DNA of 64,000 bases from the NCBI RefSeq assembly GCF_030815125.1, contig NZ_JAUSWH010000004.1, positions 124,001 to 188,000 on the forward strand, given 5' to 3'. The position numbers and the translations under genes were made by a program. A model generated the notes under the pieces. The model worked only from the letters and a program-made list of their open reading frames with translations. It had not been told where the DNA came from and did not search any database. The number at the start of each line of letters is the position of its first letter. The stretch's first letter is position 1. The DNA comes from Allorhizobium paknamense. Lineage in GTDB: Bacteria > Pseudomonadota > Alphaproteobacteria > Rhizobiales > Rhizobiaceae. This document shows positions 16,708 through 26,212 of the stretch, piece after piece.

Positions 16708-17805
16708 TCAACGCAAACGGATGATGTGCTGATCCCAGTTCACATCCTGTTTTTTTCCGGCGAAATCACCGCGATAGGACGAGACGGCAAAACCATGGGC
16801 AGCAGCGGCAATGCCTGCGGCATCCGCGACGGGATGATGGGAAAGCACCCTGCCGCTTGCCGCCTCGATCGTCACAGCCATGCCGCCATTCGGTGAGGTG
16901 ACACCAACGAGGCCGTCCATGCGGTTGACGGCAATCGCCCCGACGTAATTGGCAAGCCCCTCGGTCACCGCAGGCGGCAGATCGATGAAGCGAACCGCCT
17001 CCCCCCTGGAAAAATGCCCGACCAAGGGCGGCAGATCGGTGCGCGGCCCCTCATACTGGCAGGCAAACCAGATGCGGCCCTTCGCATCCAGATCGACATG
17101 CCGTGTCGAAAGCTGCCGGAGATTGGCGGGCATGTCATGCTTTTCAAGAAGCGCTCCGGTTTTGGCGTCCGCCAGCACCAGAGAGGGCTGCATATGATCG
17201 AGATTGAGCTTGGTCCGGCCAAAATCCGGATGGGTCTCGATACCGCCATTGGCGATGATCAGCAGGCTGCCGTCATCGCTGACGCTCATGTCATGGGTGC
17301 CAATCCCATGGGCGGAAAATTCTCCGAGGCGACGAAAGCCGTCCAGGGCGTCATAAAGGCCGATCACACCGCGATTGCCGTCGAAATCGTTCTCGCTGGC
17401 ATAAAGCAGCCTGCCATCCGGGGAGAAATGGCCATGTCCGTAAAAATGCCGGTTCTCCGGAGCGGAAAACACCACCGGCTCCGTCTTGCCCTTCAGATCC
17501 AGCGCCAGCGCAAAGGTGCCGGGGCGGCGGGCAAAGGCCACCACCTGGCCGGTGACGGGACTGGCGGCCAGCCCATGGGCGCGTCCGGGAAGCTCGGCTG
17601 TCGTCACCACCTCGCCTGCCTCGCTCAAAATGGCAAGGCCGAAATCGCCGTTGCGGTCGCGGAAGGCAGAGGCATAGACGGCATCGGTCCGGACCAGCGC
17701 TTCCGCCGCGCGTGGTGCAAGCCCGGCCAGAAAGACGGCTCCCGCCGCTTTCAGAAACTGCCGCCGGTCGATCAGGCCGCTGCTTCCCTGCCCTGGCGTG
17801 CCCAT
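16708..17805 (-). CDS. Tat-exported DUF1513 protein of the imelysin operon
   Basis: A 365-residue protein with a twin-arginine signal (RRQFLK at residues 14-19, then AAGAVFLAGLAPRAAEA). The mature part shows beta-propeller-like repeats (for example HGLAASPVTGQVVAFARRPGTFA, HGHFSPDGRLLYASENDFDGNRGVIGLYD, HGIGTHDMSVSDDGSLLIIANGG), as expected for the DUF1513 family. Fourth gene of the operon, with only 3 bases between the preceding stop and its start. Tat export suggests folding, perhaps with a cofactor, before translocation. DUF1513 proteins usually accompany imelysin and DUF1111 genes; the biochemical role is not established. Confidence 0.85.
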   Translation of the reverse strand: MGTPGQGSSGLIDRRQFLKAAGAVFLAGLAPRAAEALVRTDAVYASAFRDRNGDFGLAILSEAGEVVTTAELPGRAHGLAASPVTGQVVAFARRPGTFALALDLKGKTEPVVFSAPENRHFYGHGHFSPDGRLLYASENDFDGNRGVIGLYDALDGFRRLGEFSAHGIGTHDMSVSDDGSLLIIANGGIETHPDFGRTKLNLDHMQPSLVLADAKTGALLEKHDMPANLRQLSTRHVDLDAKGRIWFACQYEGPRTDLPPLVGHFSRGEAVRFIDLPPAVTEGLANYVGAIAVNRMDGLVGVTSPNGGMAVTIEAASGRVLSHHPVADAAGIAAAAHGFAVSSYRGDFAGKKQDVNWDQHIIRLR

Positions 17806-17808
17806 CGG

Positions 17809-18915
17809 TCAATCCCCGTCGGCGAAGGAAAAACCGGCCGTGAGCCCGACGGCCCCGCCAACGCCATCGCTCAAGGCGGTGATCATGTCGCGGCTCTGAG
17901 CCAGCAATTGATCGAGACTTGCCCTGGCGGCGGGATCGGTGGTCGCCTTTTCCGGGTCCTGCGGCAGACCTGCCAGCAGCGTATCCAGCGCTGCCGACAT
18001 CTGGTTGACCTTTTCCACCGCCGCCCGCTTGTCCTCAGGCATCAGGTCCTTCACTCCGGCCCCGTTCAACAGGTCGTGAAGGCCCTGGAGATTGGCGCGC
18101 ATGGAGGCAAAGGTCAGGCCGGAGCGCCAGTAAATCGCCTGTTTCGGCGCGATGCGGCCATTGCCGCCCTTGTAGAAGGTCTCGATCCGCTCGTCCCGCA
18201 GCGTCTCCGCACCATGAACCAGAATGCCGAGCAGCCCGGTCACGGCTTCCGGCCCATCGCGGAAGACGTCGTTTTGCGGACCGGGCTCGGTCCAGGCCTT
18301 GCCAATGCCGTCCGGCTGATCCCAGAGGCTTGCCAGTTCGCCCGTCATCGCAGCGACATTGCCGGCGATGGCCGTGGCATAGAGACAGCGAAATTGCCCC
18401 TCCGGCGTCGCCAACTGCTCCGCGCCCGTGCCATAGAGCACGTAATCCAGCGCGCCGAGACCCTGGATCGCCACGGATTTCTGCCGCAGGGCCTCGGACC
18501 GGGTAAAGCTCTCATCCTTGGAGGCGATCGCCCCCTGGATCTGCTTGAGCGCCAGCCCCTTGCGGTCGGGATAGAAGAGAATGTGCTCGAAGCGGTTTTC
18601 CTCGATCACCGGCCCGGTGCGGACGATTTCGATGCGCGACCAGGCCAGAACCGCCGCGCGATAGTCCTGACGCGCCGCCTCCAGCCCTTCCGGCGAGGGG
18701 CTGGCGCAGCTCTGTTTCAACCTTGCCGCCAACGCCTCGGCCTTGTCATGGGCTTCGTGATAGCCGGGGCGGATGAAGCCATCCACCACCCGGGTCATGA
18801 CCGCCGGCACCGCATCCAGCTGCAGACCGGCGGCATGATGCGGCTCAGCATCCTCAGCAAAGGCGATGGCGGGCAGAACGGCCAGCGCGGCGATCAGGGA
18901 TAAAAACGCTTTCAT
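17809..18915 (-). CDS. Second imelysin-family periplasmic protein
   Basis: A 368-residue protein with a signal peptide (MKAFLSLIAALAVLPAIAFA). The remainder is helical and imelysin-like (FEHILFYPDRKGLALKQIQG, QGLGALDYVLYGTGAEQ). Imelysin-like proteins (ICMP; IrpA, EfeM/EfeO) act in periplasmic iron uptake. The conserved GxHxxE motif appears here as GLGALD, so the putative metal-ligand histidine and glutamate are missing, unlike in its upstream paralogue. It overlaps the stop of the DUF1111 gene by one base (TGATG). Probably a structural or partner subunit. Confidence 0.85.
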   Translation of the reverse strand: MKAFLSLIAALAVLPAIAFAEDAEPHHAAGLQLDAVPAVMTRVVDGFIRPGYHEAHDKAEALAARLKQSCASPSPEGLEAARQDYRAAVLAWSRIEIVRTGPVIEENRFEHILFYPDRKGLALKQIQGAIASKDESFTRSEALRQKSVAIQGLGALDYVLYGTGAEQLATPEGQFRCLYATAIAGNVAAMTGELASLWDQPDGIGKAWTEPGPQNDVFRDGPEAVTGLLGILVHGAETLRDERIETFYKGGNGRIAPKQAIYWRSGLTFASMRANLQGLHDLLNGAGVKDLMPEDKRAAVEKVNQMSAALDTLLAGLPQDPEKATTDPAARASLDQLLAQSRDMITALSDGVGGAVGLTAGFSFADGD

Positions 18916-20528
18916 CAGAGCGACTCCAGAAAGGTGACAAGAGCCCGGCGATCGTCGGGCGTCATGCTACGAAAGGCTTCACGGGCTTCCTCCGCCTCGC
19001 CGCCGTGCCAGAGGATGGCTTCGTCGAGGCTGCGGGCGCGGCCGTCATGCAGATAGAATGCATGGCCGTTAACCGTGCGGGCAAGACCGATACCCCAAAG
19101 CGGCGGCGTGCGCCATTGCCGCCCGCTGGCCAGCCCCACCTGCTGACCATCGGCCAGATCCTCGCCCATGTCATGCAGCAGAAAATCCGAATAGGGCCAG
19201 ATCAGTTGAAAGGCAAAGGCAGGGTTGGCGGCATCGCTGCGGGTCACGAATTTCGGATGGTGGCAGGTGGCGCAGCCCGCGCCGTAAAAGGCTGCCTTGC
19301 CCTTGAGCACGGCGGGATCATCCACCGTGCGGCGCTTGGGTGGCGCAAGGCTTTCGGCGTAAAGCGTCATCAGATCGAGCACCGGCGGCGGCGCTTCGGT
19401 GGCGCCAAGGCGGGCCTGAACACCATTCGGCAGCGCAAGGCAGGCTTTTTCCGCTGCCGTGCAATCGCCGGCATGGCGCAGATCGTCCGGCGAGGAAATG
19501 CCGATATCGCCAGCAAGAGCACTGGCGCTCTGGTCCCGTACCGAGCCATTTTCCGCCTTCCAGCCGAAGCGGCCCAACACCTTCTGGCCGCTCAGATGAT
19601 CCAGCACGAAGGCGGGCGTGCCCTTGATCCCCTTGCCGTCGCTCGCCTGCTGCCCGGCGAGTGCCAGAATATCGGCCTCGGCAATCGCCTCGATCAGGCC
19701 CATGCCGATCATAGGATTGGCAATACGCGGCGAAAGCGTCGTGTCCGGGCCAAGCGGCCCATAGGCGAGATCGGTAACGGCATAATGCGGGCGGCGCAGC
19801 ACCACCGTCTCGCCGCCGGAAAGCGTCACGGGCACATCGTCATAGGTGACGGCGACCTGCCCTTCCGCCGCAAGACCCGGCACGGCATGGTCCTGCAATT
19901 GCCGGCCATAGGTGTCGTCAGGCATGTTGAGACGCTTGAGCGCGGCGATCTCCGCCTGCTCTTGCCGGTCCCGCGCGGGACGCGCCAGCCGCAGGAACAT
20001 CGAGGTGGCATCTCCCGCCTCGGTCGGCGGACGGCCGCGACCGCCATTCTGATGGCAACTCTCGCAGGAGCGGGCGTTGAACAGCGGTCCCAGCCCGTCA
20101 CTGGCCTGGGTGGAAGACGGCGCGGACACCCAGAGCTTTTCGAAAAGCGCCTTGCCCAGCACGAAACGATGCTGATCCTCAAGGCTGAGGCTTGGAAGTG
20201 CATGGCGAAACACGCTGTGATCGACGCGCCCCACAAAGGTCGCGGAGCCCGCGCTCATCGCCTCGAAGGGTTCGGCACGGGAAAAATCGCTGGCGGGGCG
20301 GGTCACGGTATCCACGCGCGCGCGCTCCCCGGCGGTCAGATCCGGACGCTGAATGCCCTTCGGCTCTTCAGCCGAAGCGGCAAAGGCCAGACCCAGCGCA
20401 AGCAACAAGGCCGCAGAAGCGGCCTTGGGAGTTTCCAGGAAAGCCCATGGCACAAGCCGGGGGAAAGCAGAGTCCCAGGCCTGACGGCGAAAGGAGAGAC
20501 GCTGCTTTGCGACCCGGATCATGAGCAT
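18915..20528 (-). CDS. Di-haem cytochrome c peroxidase-like oxidoreductase (DUF1111)
   Basis: A 537-residue exported protein with an N-terminal hydrophobic segment (ASAALLLALGLAFAASA). There are two CxxCH haem-attachment sites: CESCH in the first third and CATCH in the last third (GAGCATCHHPKF). This is the DUF1111 'thiol oxidoreductase/di-haem' family, related to MauG/CcpA peroxidases. In this operon it probably changes the redox state of iron or haem for the imelysins, which is inference. AAGG precedes the ATG, 6 bases after the irpA stop. The long N terminus before the hydrophobic core (about 35 residues) may mean the true start is internal. Confidence 0.87.
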   Translation of the reverse strand: MLMIRVAKQRLSFRRQAWDSAFPRLVPWAFLETPKAASAALLLALGLAFAASAEEPKGIQRPDLTAGERARVDTVTRPASDFSRAEPFEAMSAGSATFVGRVDHSVFRHALPSLSLEDQHRFVLGKALFEKLWVSAPSSTQASDGLGPLFNARSCESCHQNGGRGRPPTEAGDATSMFLRLARPARDRQEQAEIAALKRLNMPDDTYGRQLQDHAVPGLAAEGQVAVTYDDVPVTLSGGETVVLRRPHYAVTDLAYGPLGPDTTLSPRIANPMIGMGLIEAIAEADILALAGQQASDGKGIKGTPAFVLDHLSGQKVLGRFGWKAENGSVRDQSASALAGDIGISSPDDLRHAGDCTAAEKACLALPNGVQARLGATEAPPPVLDLMTLYAESLAPPKRRTVDDPAVLKGKAAFYGAGCATCHHPKFVTRSDAANPAFAFQLIWPYSDFLLHDMGEDLADGQQVGLASGRQWRTPPLWGIGLARTVNGHAFYLHDGRARSLDEAILWHGGEAEEAREAFRSMTPDDRRALVTFLESL

Positions 20529-20534
20529 GCGGCC

Positions 20535-21812
20535 TTACTTCTTGAAGACGGCGTTCGGGTTGTCGAGGCTGTCGGAGCCTTCGAGCTTGACCTCGCCGAG
20601 ATCGAGCGCTGCGATGACGCGCTGGATGGATTTGGTCTGGTCGATCAAGCCGTCAATGGCGGCCTGCACCGTGGCATTGCCTTCCTTGTTGCCCTCGGCA
20701 ATCATCTGGTCATAGGCTTCCACGGTCTTGCCGCGCTTGACCATGGCCCTCATGGCCTTGTCGGTCACGGCGAGCTTTTCCTTCATTTCCTTGTCCAGCG
20801 CCTTGTCCTTGGCCGCCACGAGCTGCGACAGCGACGGGCCGGACAGCTTCGTGCCATCAACGCGGGTATATTGGCCGATATAGGCGGACCGGATGCCGAC
20901 AGCATCGTAATAATGGGAATTGTAGGTGTTGTCGGAGAAGCAATCATGCTCTTCTTCCGGATCATGCAGCAGCAGGCCGAGCTTCATGCGCTCGCCCGCC
21001 AGTTCGCCGTAGGAGAGCGAGCCCATGCCGGTGAGAATGGCGGTGATCCCGGCCTTCGGATCGTCGAGCAGGGTCTTGGTCGCTTCGCCTTCCGGCGTCC
21101 AGGCATCGACCATTTCCTGAAGATCCTTGACCAGCAGGGTGGAGGCGGATTTCAGATATTCGGCGCGGCGGTCGCAATGGCCGCCCGTGCAGTTCTTGGT
21201 GTCGTAATCGGTATAGGGGCGATTGCCCGCACCCGGGCCGGTGCCGTTCAGATCCTGGCCCCAGAGCAGGAATTCGATAGCGTGATAGCCGGTCGCGACA
21301 TTGGCTTCGACGCCGCCCGCCTCATGCAGCTTTTCCAGGAATTCCGGCGTCAGATGGCTTGCATCCACCTCTTCGCCATTGATCTTGATCTTGGTATTGG
21401 CGATCACATTGGCGGTGTAGAGCGCATTGGTATCGCTTTCGGTGCCGTAGGAGGCATCGACGTAATCGATCAGGCCCTCATCCAGCGGCCAGGAATTCAC
21501 CTTGCCCTCCCAGTCGTCGACGATCTTGTTGCCGAAGCGATAGACTTCCGACTGCTGATAGGGCACGCGCGCCTTGATCCAGGCGGTGCGGGCCGCACGC
21601 AGCGTCTTCTTGCTCGGCGTGGCGATCAAGGCGTCAATCGCCTTGTCCAGCGCCTTGGCGGTGATGAGGGAATCCTCATACTTGGCTTCGGCCAGCGCCG
21701 CATATTGCTTCAGAACCGCCTTTTCATCCGGGGCGGCAAGGGCTGGAACCGCAAGCCCCAGCGAGGCAACCACAAGCGCCAGACCGGCGCCAATCGAGGA
21801 TATGCGCGACAT
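20535..21812 (-). CDS. irpA: Imelysin-family iron-regulated protein IrpA
   Basis: A 425-residue periplasmic protein with a clear signal peptide (MSRISSIGAGLALVVASLGLAVPALAA split over 27 residues). The GxHxxE motif is intact in GYHAIEFLLWGQD, and other family motifs are present (YQQSEVYRFG, SHYYDAVGIRSAY). First gene of a four-gene operon (irpA, DUF1111, imelysin 2, DUF1513). The start at 21812 follows AAAGGAGAGAGC, better than the upstream ATG at 21875. Homologues are induced by iron limitation. I looked for an iron-box palindrome in the 200-base upstream gap and did not find a clear one. Confidence 0.88.
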   Translation of the reverse strand: MSRISSIGAGLALVVASLGLAVPALAAPDEKAVLKQYAALAEAKYEDSLITAKALDKAIDALIATPSKKTLRAARTAWIKARVPYQQSEVYRFGNKIVDDWEGKVNSWPLDEGLIDYVDASYGTESDTNALYTANVIANTKIKINGEEVDASHLTPEFLEKLHEAGGVEANVATGYHAIEFLLWGQDLNGTGPGAGNRPYTDYDTKNCTGGHCDRRAEYLKSASTLLVKDLQEMVDAWTPEGEATKTLLDDPKAGITAILTGMGSLSYGELAGERMKLGLLLHDPEEEHDCFSDNTYNSHYYDAVGIRSAYIGQYTRVDGTKLSGPSLSQLVAAKDKALDKEMKEKLAVTDKAMRAMVKRGKTVEAYDQMIAEGNKEGNATVQAAIDGLIDQTKSIQRVIAALDLGEVKLEGSDSLDNPNAVFKK

Positions 21813-22030
21813 GCTCTCTCCTTTGGCGCCGAAACGCGCCTCTTCCATCCGAGCCGCCCGTTCAACAGACATCACGGCTCCGTCATGGCGGAGTGATGGC
21901 GCAAAAACAAACTTGTGTCAAACAATCATGAATATTTGCAGATACTCATCTTTTGATTGTATAGGCTGACGCCCAGCCGGGCTTTACTACCTTTTGACGA
22001 AACACAACTCTGAAAAGGCGAAGGAGTAAA

Positions 22031-23317
22031 TTACAGGGCTCTTTGCAGCCGTGCGCAGAAAAACCCGTCCGTGCCGGTCAGGCCGGGGCTGAGGGTCAAG
22101 CCGCCCGTTTCACTTTCCACCGGCTTATGCGCAGTTCCGAAGCGGGCCTGCCACCGGGGCATCAGCGGCACCGCCGAAAATTCCGGGTGCCGGGCGACGA
22201 AGGCCGCGATCTGGTTCTGGTTTTCCTCCGGCAGGATGGAGCAGGTCACGTAGATAAGCTCGCCCCCGGGGCGCACATGCCGTGCGGCGTCGGCAAGCGC
22301 CTCCGCCTGCTGGTCGATCCGCTCCTGAAGATTGCGCGGGGTCAGCCGCCACTTCGTGTCCGGGCGGCGGCGCCAGGTGCCGGTTCCGGTGCAGGGCGCA
22401 TCCACCAGCACCTTGTCCATCCGGCCCTCCAGCTTCTGCAGGGCTTCGGGCCGGTCATGCACCTGCACATTGTGGGTGCCGGCGCGCTTCAGCCGCTCGA
22501 TGATCGGCGCCAGCCGCTTGCGGTCGGCATCGAAGGCATGCACCTGACCCTTGTTGTTCATCGCCGCCGCCATGGCGAGCGTCTTGCCGCCGCCACCGGC
22601 GCAAAAATCCAGCACCTGCTCGCCCTCGCCCGCCTCCACCAGATCGGCGACCAGTTGCGAACCTTCGTCCTGCACTTCGAACCAGCCCTTTTGAAAGGCA
22701 AGCTCCGCCGTCACGTTCGGCAGCCGCGAGGGACCTTCGCCGGGCGCAATGCGAATACCGTTCGGCGCAATCGGCGCCGGCTCGGCACCGGATCGCTCCA
22801 GCGCCTTGATCACCTTGTCGCGGGTGGATTTCAGCGTATTGGCCCTGAGATCGAGGCTGGGCCGCTCGCACAGCGCCTGGGCCTCCTTGAGCCAGCCCGC
22901 ACCGAAAGCCGCCTCCAGCGACGGCTCCACCCAATCGGGCACATCGCCCTGCACGAAAAGCGGCGCATCGGCAAGGCTGCGGCTGGAAAAGGCGGCAAGG
23001 CGGGCCTCGCCCAAGGGTTCGGGCGCGAAACTGTCTCCTTCCAGCGCCGCGGCCAGTGCTTCCGGCGTATAGCCCCATTGCCGCAGCAGCACGCCATAGG
23101 CCAGAGCCGCAGGACTATCATCGTCCAGCAGGAAAGCGTGGGAGAGTTTCATCCGCAGCGCGTCATAGACAATATTGCCGATGGCGGCGCGGTCGCCGGA
23201 ACCGGCGAAGCGATGCGAAAGCCCCCAATCCTTCAGGGCATCCGCCACGGGACGGCGGCGGGTCTCTATATCCGCCAGAATATCAATGGCACCACTCAGC
23301 CTGCCGCCCAATCGCAT
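22031..23317 (-). CDS. RsmB/NOP-type rRNA (cytosine-5) methyltransferase
   Basis: A 428-residue protein. The N-terminal RNA-binding helical domain (residues 1-150) is followed by an SAM-dependent methyltransferase domain: motif I VLDFCAGGGGKTLAM, acidic loop VHAFDADRKRL, motif IV VDAPCTGTGTWRRRPD carrying one catalytic cysteine and motif VI YVTCSILPEEN carrying the other. These paired cysteines define m5C RNA methyltransferases. It likely methylates 16S rRNA; RsmB itself normally has a longer NusB-like N-terminal domain, so the exact site is uncertain. Convergent with no neighbour; divergent from the right-hand genes. Confidence 0.9.
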   Translation of the reverse strand: MRLGGRLSGAIDILADIETRRRPVADALKDWGLSHRFAGSGDRAAIGNIVYDALRMKLSHAFLLDDDSPAALAYGVLLRQWGYTPEALAAALEGDSFAPEPLGEARLAAFSSRSLADAPLFVQGDVPDWVEPSLEAAFGAGWLKEAQALCERPSLDLRANTLKSTRDKVIKALERSGAEPAPIAPNGIRIAPGEGPSRLPNVTAELAFQKGWFEVQDEGSQLVADLVEAGEGEQVLDFCAGGGGKTLAMAAAMNNKGQVHAFDADRKRLAPIIERLKRAGTHNVQVHDRPEALQKLEGRMDKVLVDAPCTGTGTWRRRPDTKWRLTPRNLQERIDQQAEALADAARHVRPGGELIYVTCSILPEENQNQIAAFVARHPEFSAVPLMPRWQARFGTAHKPVESETGGLTLSPGLTGTDGFFCARLQRAL

Positions 23318-23396
23318 GTCCGTCTCCTTGGCTCTCCGTCATGGCCGCCGTGGTACCGGCGAATGACTGAAAGGGCAAGCCCGTGTCGATTTTGGG

Positions 23397-23445
23397 CGTT
23401 TCCGGACGGAAAATGGGATTCCGCTTTTCCCGGACATCTTCTGGA
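23397..23445 (-). repeat. Degenerate RIME-like hairpin
   Basis: GGGCGTTTCCGGACGGAAAATGGGATTCCGCTTTTCCCGGACATC is a diverged minus-oriented copy of the 11041-11215 repeat family. It lies between the RlpA gene end and the start of the RNA methyltransferase gene. Confidence 0.6.
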
Positions 23446-23460
23446 GGCGGCAAGCAGTGG

Positions 23461-23823
23461 TCAGCCTATCAGTTCGTAGCACACCTTGGCTGTGCCGCTG
23501 CCGATCATGCCGATATCGGCGGCGGCGGCCTTGGAGAGATCCAGCACCCGGCCATGGGTGTAAGGGCCGCGATCATTGATGCGCACCACGACCGTGCGGC
23601 CATTGTTGCGGTTGGTCACCTTCACCTTCGAGCCGAAAGGCAGCGACTTATGCGCAGCCGTCAGCGTGGTGGGGTTCATGCGTTCGCCGGAGGCCGTTCT
23701 GGAGCCCAGGGCATACCAGGAGGCGCCGCCACAGGTTGTGCCTGCAAAAGCCGTGAATGGAGTAAGGCCCAGAACGGTTGCAATGGACACAGCCGTCATG
23801 ATGGAACCTGCTTTCTTCGCCAA
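23461..23823 (-). CDS. RlpA-like double-psi beta-barrel protein
   Basis: A 120-residue exported protein. With the TTG start at 23823 it reads [19 protein letters not shown], a proper signal peptide cleaved near AFA/GTT, and an AGGGAAG ribosome site precedes it. The mature part is one RlpA/DPBB domain: [16 protein letters not shown] (with the catalytic-type WY motif), [34 protein letters not shown] split over several strands, and [11 protein letters not shown]. RlpA proteins are lytic transglycosylases acting on denuded peptidoglycan. The SPOR domain typical of full-length RlpA is absent, so this is a minimal form. Confidence 0.85.
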   Translation of the reverse strand: MAKKAGSIMTAVSIATVLGLTPFTAFAGTTCGGASWYALGSRTASGERMNPTTLTAAHKSLPFGSKVKVTNRNNGRTVVVRINDRGPYTHGRVLDLSKAAAADIGMIGSGTAKVCYELIG

Positions 23824-24163
23824 GTCTTCGCTTCCCTTGTCATATTCAGAGATGAATTTTGCGCGGGACGGCTTAAGCAGGGCAAAAAATGGCAAAAAAG
23901 TGCCAAATGTGTTCACGGAACATTACAGAAGGTAACATTCGTGATTCCGGCTCTGGTTAATGAAAGCTTAAGATCTTAGAAAAATGTTTTTGAATCAAGC
24001 AAAAAGCCGGAAGAAATTGGCGCTTCGAATCAGCGAATCAGATCACAAAAAAATTTTGCGTGAGGCGCGAAAACAGCGCCACAAATCCCGCCTCATTTCA
24101 GCAGAAATGATGGCAAGGCTAGAATTTTCACAGTGAGAACTGCCATTTTCTAGGAATGAACGT
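23824..24163. other. 340-base intergenic region
   Basis: AT-richer than the flanking genes, with runs of A (about 23880-24050). It should hold the promoter of the RlpA gene. No repeat of the families seen elsewhere and no RNA gene was recognised. Confidence 0.4.
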
Positions 24164-25045
24164 TTAAAACACCTCTTCGTTCCAGCATCCGCTGGCCCAT
24201 AATTGGGCAAGAGAAACCCGGTAATCGGGAAAGCGGAACTGAAATCCAAGGTTGCATATACGGTCGTTACGGACGCGTTTGTTCTCGCCATAGAAGGAGC
24301 GCGCCATGGGCGAAAGCACCGCCGTCTCGAAGGCCTGCTCCGGGGGCGGTTCGACGCCCATCAGCCGCGCGGCCTCGCTCACCACATCCTGCGGCGGGGC
24401 CGGCTCATGGTCGGTAATGTTAAAGAGACCGCCTGCCCCGCGTTCGGCCAGAAACACCGTGGCGGCGGCGATATCCTCAACCCGGATGCGATTGAAAACC
24501 TGGCCGGGCTTGACCAGACGTTTGGCCGTTCCCTGGGCGAGATTGACGAAGCCGTTGCGGCCCGGCCCGTAAATGCCGGAAAGTCTCAACACGGCCAAAG
24601 GAATGTCTGCTCTGGCGGCTGCCTTAAGCCATTGCTGCTCGGCCTCTACCCGCTCCAGCGAGCGCTGCGACACCGGCTTGCAGGGCGTATCCTCATCCAC
24701 CCAGGCGCCGTCATGGTCGCCATAGACGCCGACGGTGGAGAGATAGGCCGCCCAATGCAGGCGCGGCATCAGCGCCATGGGGTTTGCCCCCGTCAGCCGC
24801 ATCAGCGGATCGCCGTCGGGACCGGGCGCGATGGATTGCACCAGATGCGTGGCCGAGGCGAGCGCGGATTCCACCTCGCGTGACAAGGCCTCCCCGGTAA
24901 AGACCAGCGGCGTGATACCCAGCGCCTTCAGCGCCTCTGCCTTGGCTTCAGAGCGCGTCGTGCCGTAAACGGTCTGCCCCTTGGCGGCAAAGGCCCGGCC
25001 AATCGCCTTGCCGGAATAGCCTGCTCCGAAAATCACCAGCGTCAT
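24164..25045 (-). CDS. NAD(P)-binding SDR/epimerase-like protein
   Basis: A 293-residue Rossmann-fold protein. GAGYSGKAIGRAF at residues 6-18 is the dinucleotide-binding loop. YLSTVGVYGDHDGAWVDE is the position of the Ser/Tyr region of extended SDR enzymes, and RLSGIYGPGRNG is typical of NAD-dependent epimerases (YeeZ type). The substrate is unknown. The ATG at 25045 is chosen because it lies 1 base before the queG stop, so the pair is probably one transcription unit; an upstream in-frame ATG at 25114 would overlap queG. Confidence 0.85.
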   Translation of the reverse strand: MTLVIFGAGYSGKAIGRAFAAKGQTVYGTTRSEAKAEALKALGITPLVFTGEALSREVESALASATHLVQSIAPGPDGDPLMRLTGANPMALMPRLHWAAYLSTVGVYGDHDGAWVDEDTPCKPVSQRSLERVEAEQQWLKAAARADIPLAVLRLSGIYGPGRNGFVNLAQGTAKRLVKPGQVFNRIRVEDIAAATVFLAERGAGGLFNITDHEPAPPQDVVSEAARLMGVEPPPEQAFETAVLSPMARSFYGENKRVRNDRICNLGFQFRFPDYRVSLAQLWASGCWNEEVF

Positions 25046-25046
25046 G

Positions 25047-26201
25047 TCACTCTCCTGCGGCCTGCCATTCCAAAACAACATCGGCATCCTCCTCGCCCTT
25101 CGCAAGGGCGGCAAGCGCCTGAAAATCCTGTGGCGGCATCAGCCGCGACAAGGCCCAGACCGCCATGCCACGCACCTCGGGAGCAGGATCGGCAAGGAGG
25201 CTCCGGCAGGCAGGCACGAATTCCGGCAGACCGGAATTGCCGGCGGCTATCAGCACATTGCGCACAAACCGCGCCCGCCCGATCCGCTTGACCGGCGACC
25301 CGCTGAAATGGGCGCGAAAGGCCGCATCATCGAGCCCGAGGAAAAAGGCAATGTCGGGGGCGGTGAGATCGGGCCGCGCCTGAAGCTTAATCTCCCGCGC
25401 CTCTCGGGCAAACTTGTTCCACGGACAGGCGGCCAGACAGTCGTCGCAGCCATAGATGCGATTGCCAAAGGCCGGGCGCAGCGCCCTGTCGATCGAGCCC
25501 TTGTGTTCGATGGTCAGATAGGAAATGCAGCGACGGGCATCGATCTGGTAGGGCGCGGGAAAGGCCGCTGTCGGGCAGGCATCGAGACAGGCGCGGCAGG
25601 AGCCGCAATGATCGCGCTCCGCCTCATCGAGGCTGAGATCCGCCGTGGTGAAAAGACTGCCGAGAAACAGCCAGGAACCGAACTCCCGGCTGACGAGATT
25701 GGTATGCTTGCCCTGCCAGCCCAGCCCTGCCGCCGCCGCCAGCGGCTTTTCCATCACCGGCGCGGTATCGACGAAGACCTTCACATCCTCCCCCGCCCGC
25801 GCCGCAAACCGGGTGGCGACCTCCTTCAACCGTCCCTTGATCAGGTCGTGATAGTCGCGATTGCGCGCATAAACGGAGATAGCCGCCTTGTCGGTCTGCG
25901 CCTGCAAGGCACGGGGATCGCTTTCCGGCCCGTAATTCATGCCAAACAGCACGATGCTGCGCACATCCGCCCACAAGACCCGCGGATCGGCGCGGCGCGC
26001 CTCGGTTTCGGCCATCCACTCCATGGTGCCGTGCCGTCCGGCCTCCAGAAACTGCCGCAGCCGGGCAGGCGCCTCGGGGATGGCATCGGGCGCGGTGATC
26101 CGGCAGAGATCGAAACCCTTATTCGCCGCCTCCTGCCGCAGAAATTCCGTCAGCGTCCGCCGCCGTTCCGCCTGCTTGTCCCGGGGCAGCCGCTCAGCCA
26201 T
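25047..26201 (-). CDS. queG: Epoxyqueuosine reductase QueG
   Basis: A 384-residue cobalamin-dependent iron-sulfur enzyme that reduces epoxyqueuosine to queuosine in tRNA. Two [4Fe-4S] binding sets are visible: Cys199/202/205/209 in [12 protein letters not shown] and Cys252/255/259 in CDDCLAACP. The active-site region [19 protein letters not shown] surrounds the conserved Asp145. A C-terminal HEAT-like helical tail is present ([14 protein letters not shown]). Length is normal. It is cotranscribed with the SDR gene downstream; the GST gene starts 12 bases beyond, upstream on the same strand. Confidence 0.95.
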   Translation of the reverse strand: MAERLPRDKQAERRRTLTEFLRQEAANKGFDLCRITAPDAIPEAPARLRQFLEAGRHGTMEWMAETEARRADPRVLWADVRSIVLFGMNYGPESDPRALQAQTDKAAISVYARNRDYHDLIKGRLKEVATRFAARAGEDVKVFVDTAPVMEKPLAAAAGLGWQGKHTNLVSREFGSWLFLGSLFTTADLSLDEAERDHCGSCRACLDACPTAAFPAPYQIDARRCISYLTIEHKGSIDRALRPAFGNRIYGCDDCLAACPWNKFAREAREIKLQARPDLTAPDIAFFLGLDDAAFRAHFSGSPVKRIGRARFVRNVLIAAGNSGLPEFVPACRSLLADPAPEVRGMAVWALSRLMPPQDFQALAALAKGEEDADVVLEWQAAGE

Positions 26202-26212
26202 GCCCTTATCCG

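Noticed and set aside
21813-22030. Iron-box (RirA or Irr type) upstream of irpA
   Set aside because: No TGA-N9-TCA or TTTAGAA palindrome could be identified by eye.
24043-24291. Minus-strand frame of 82 codons
   Set aside because: It runs into the SDR gene in another frame and has no motif.
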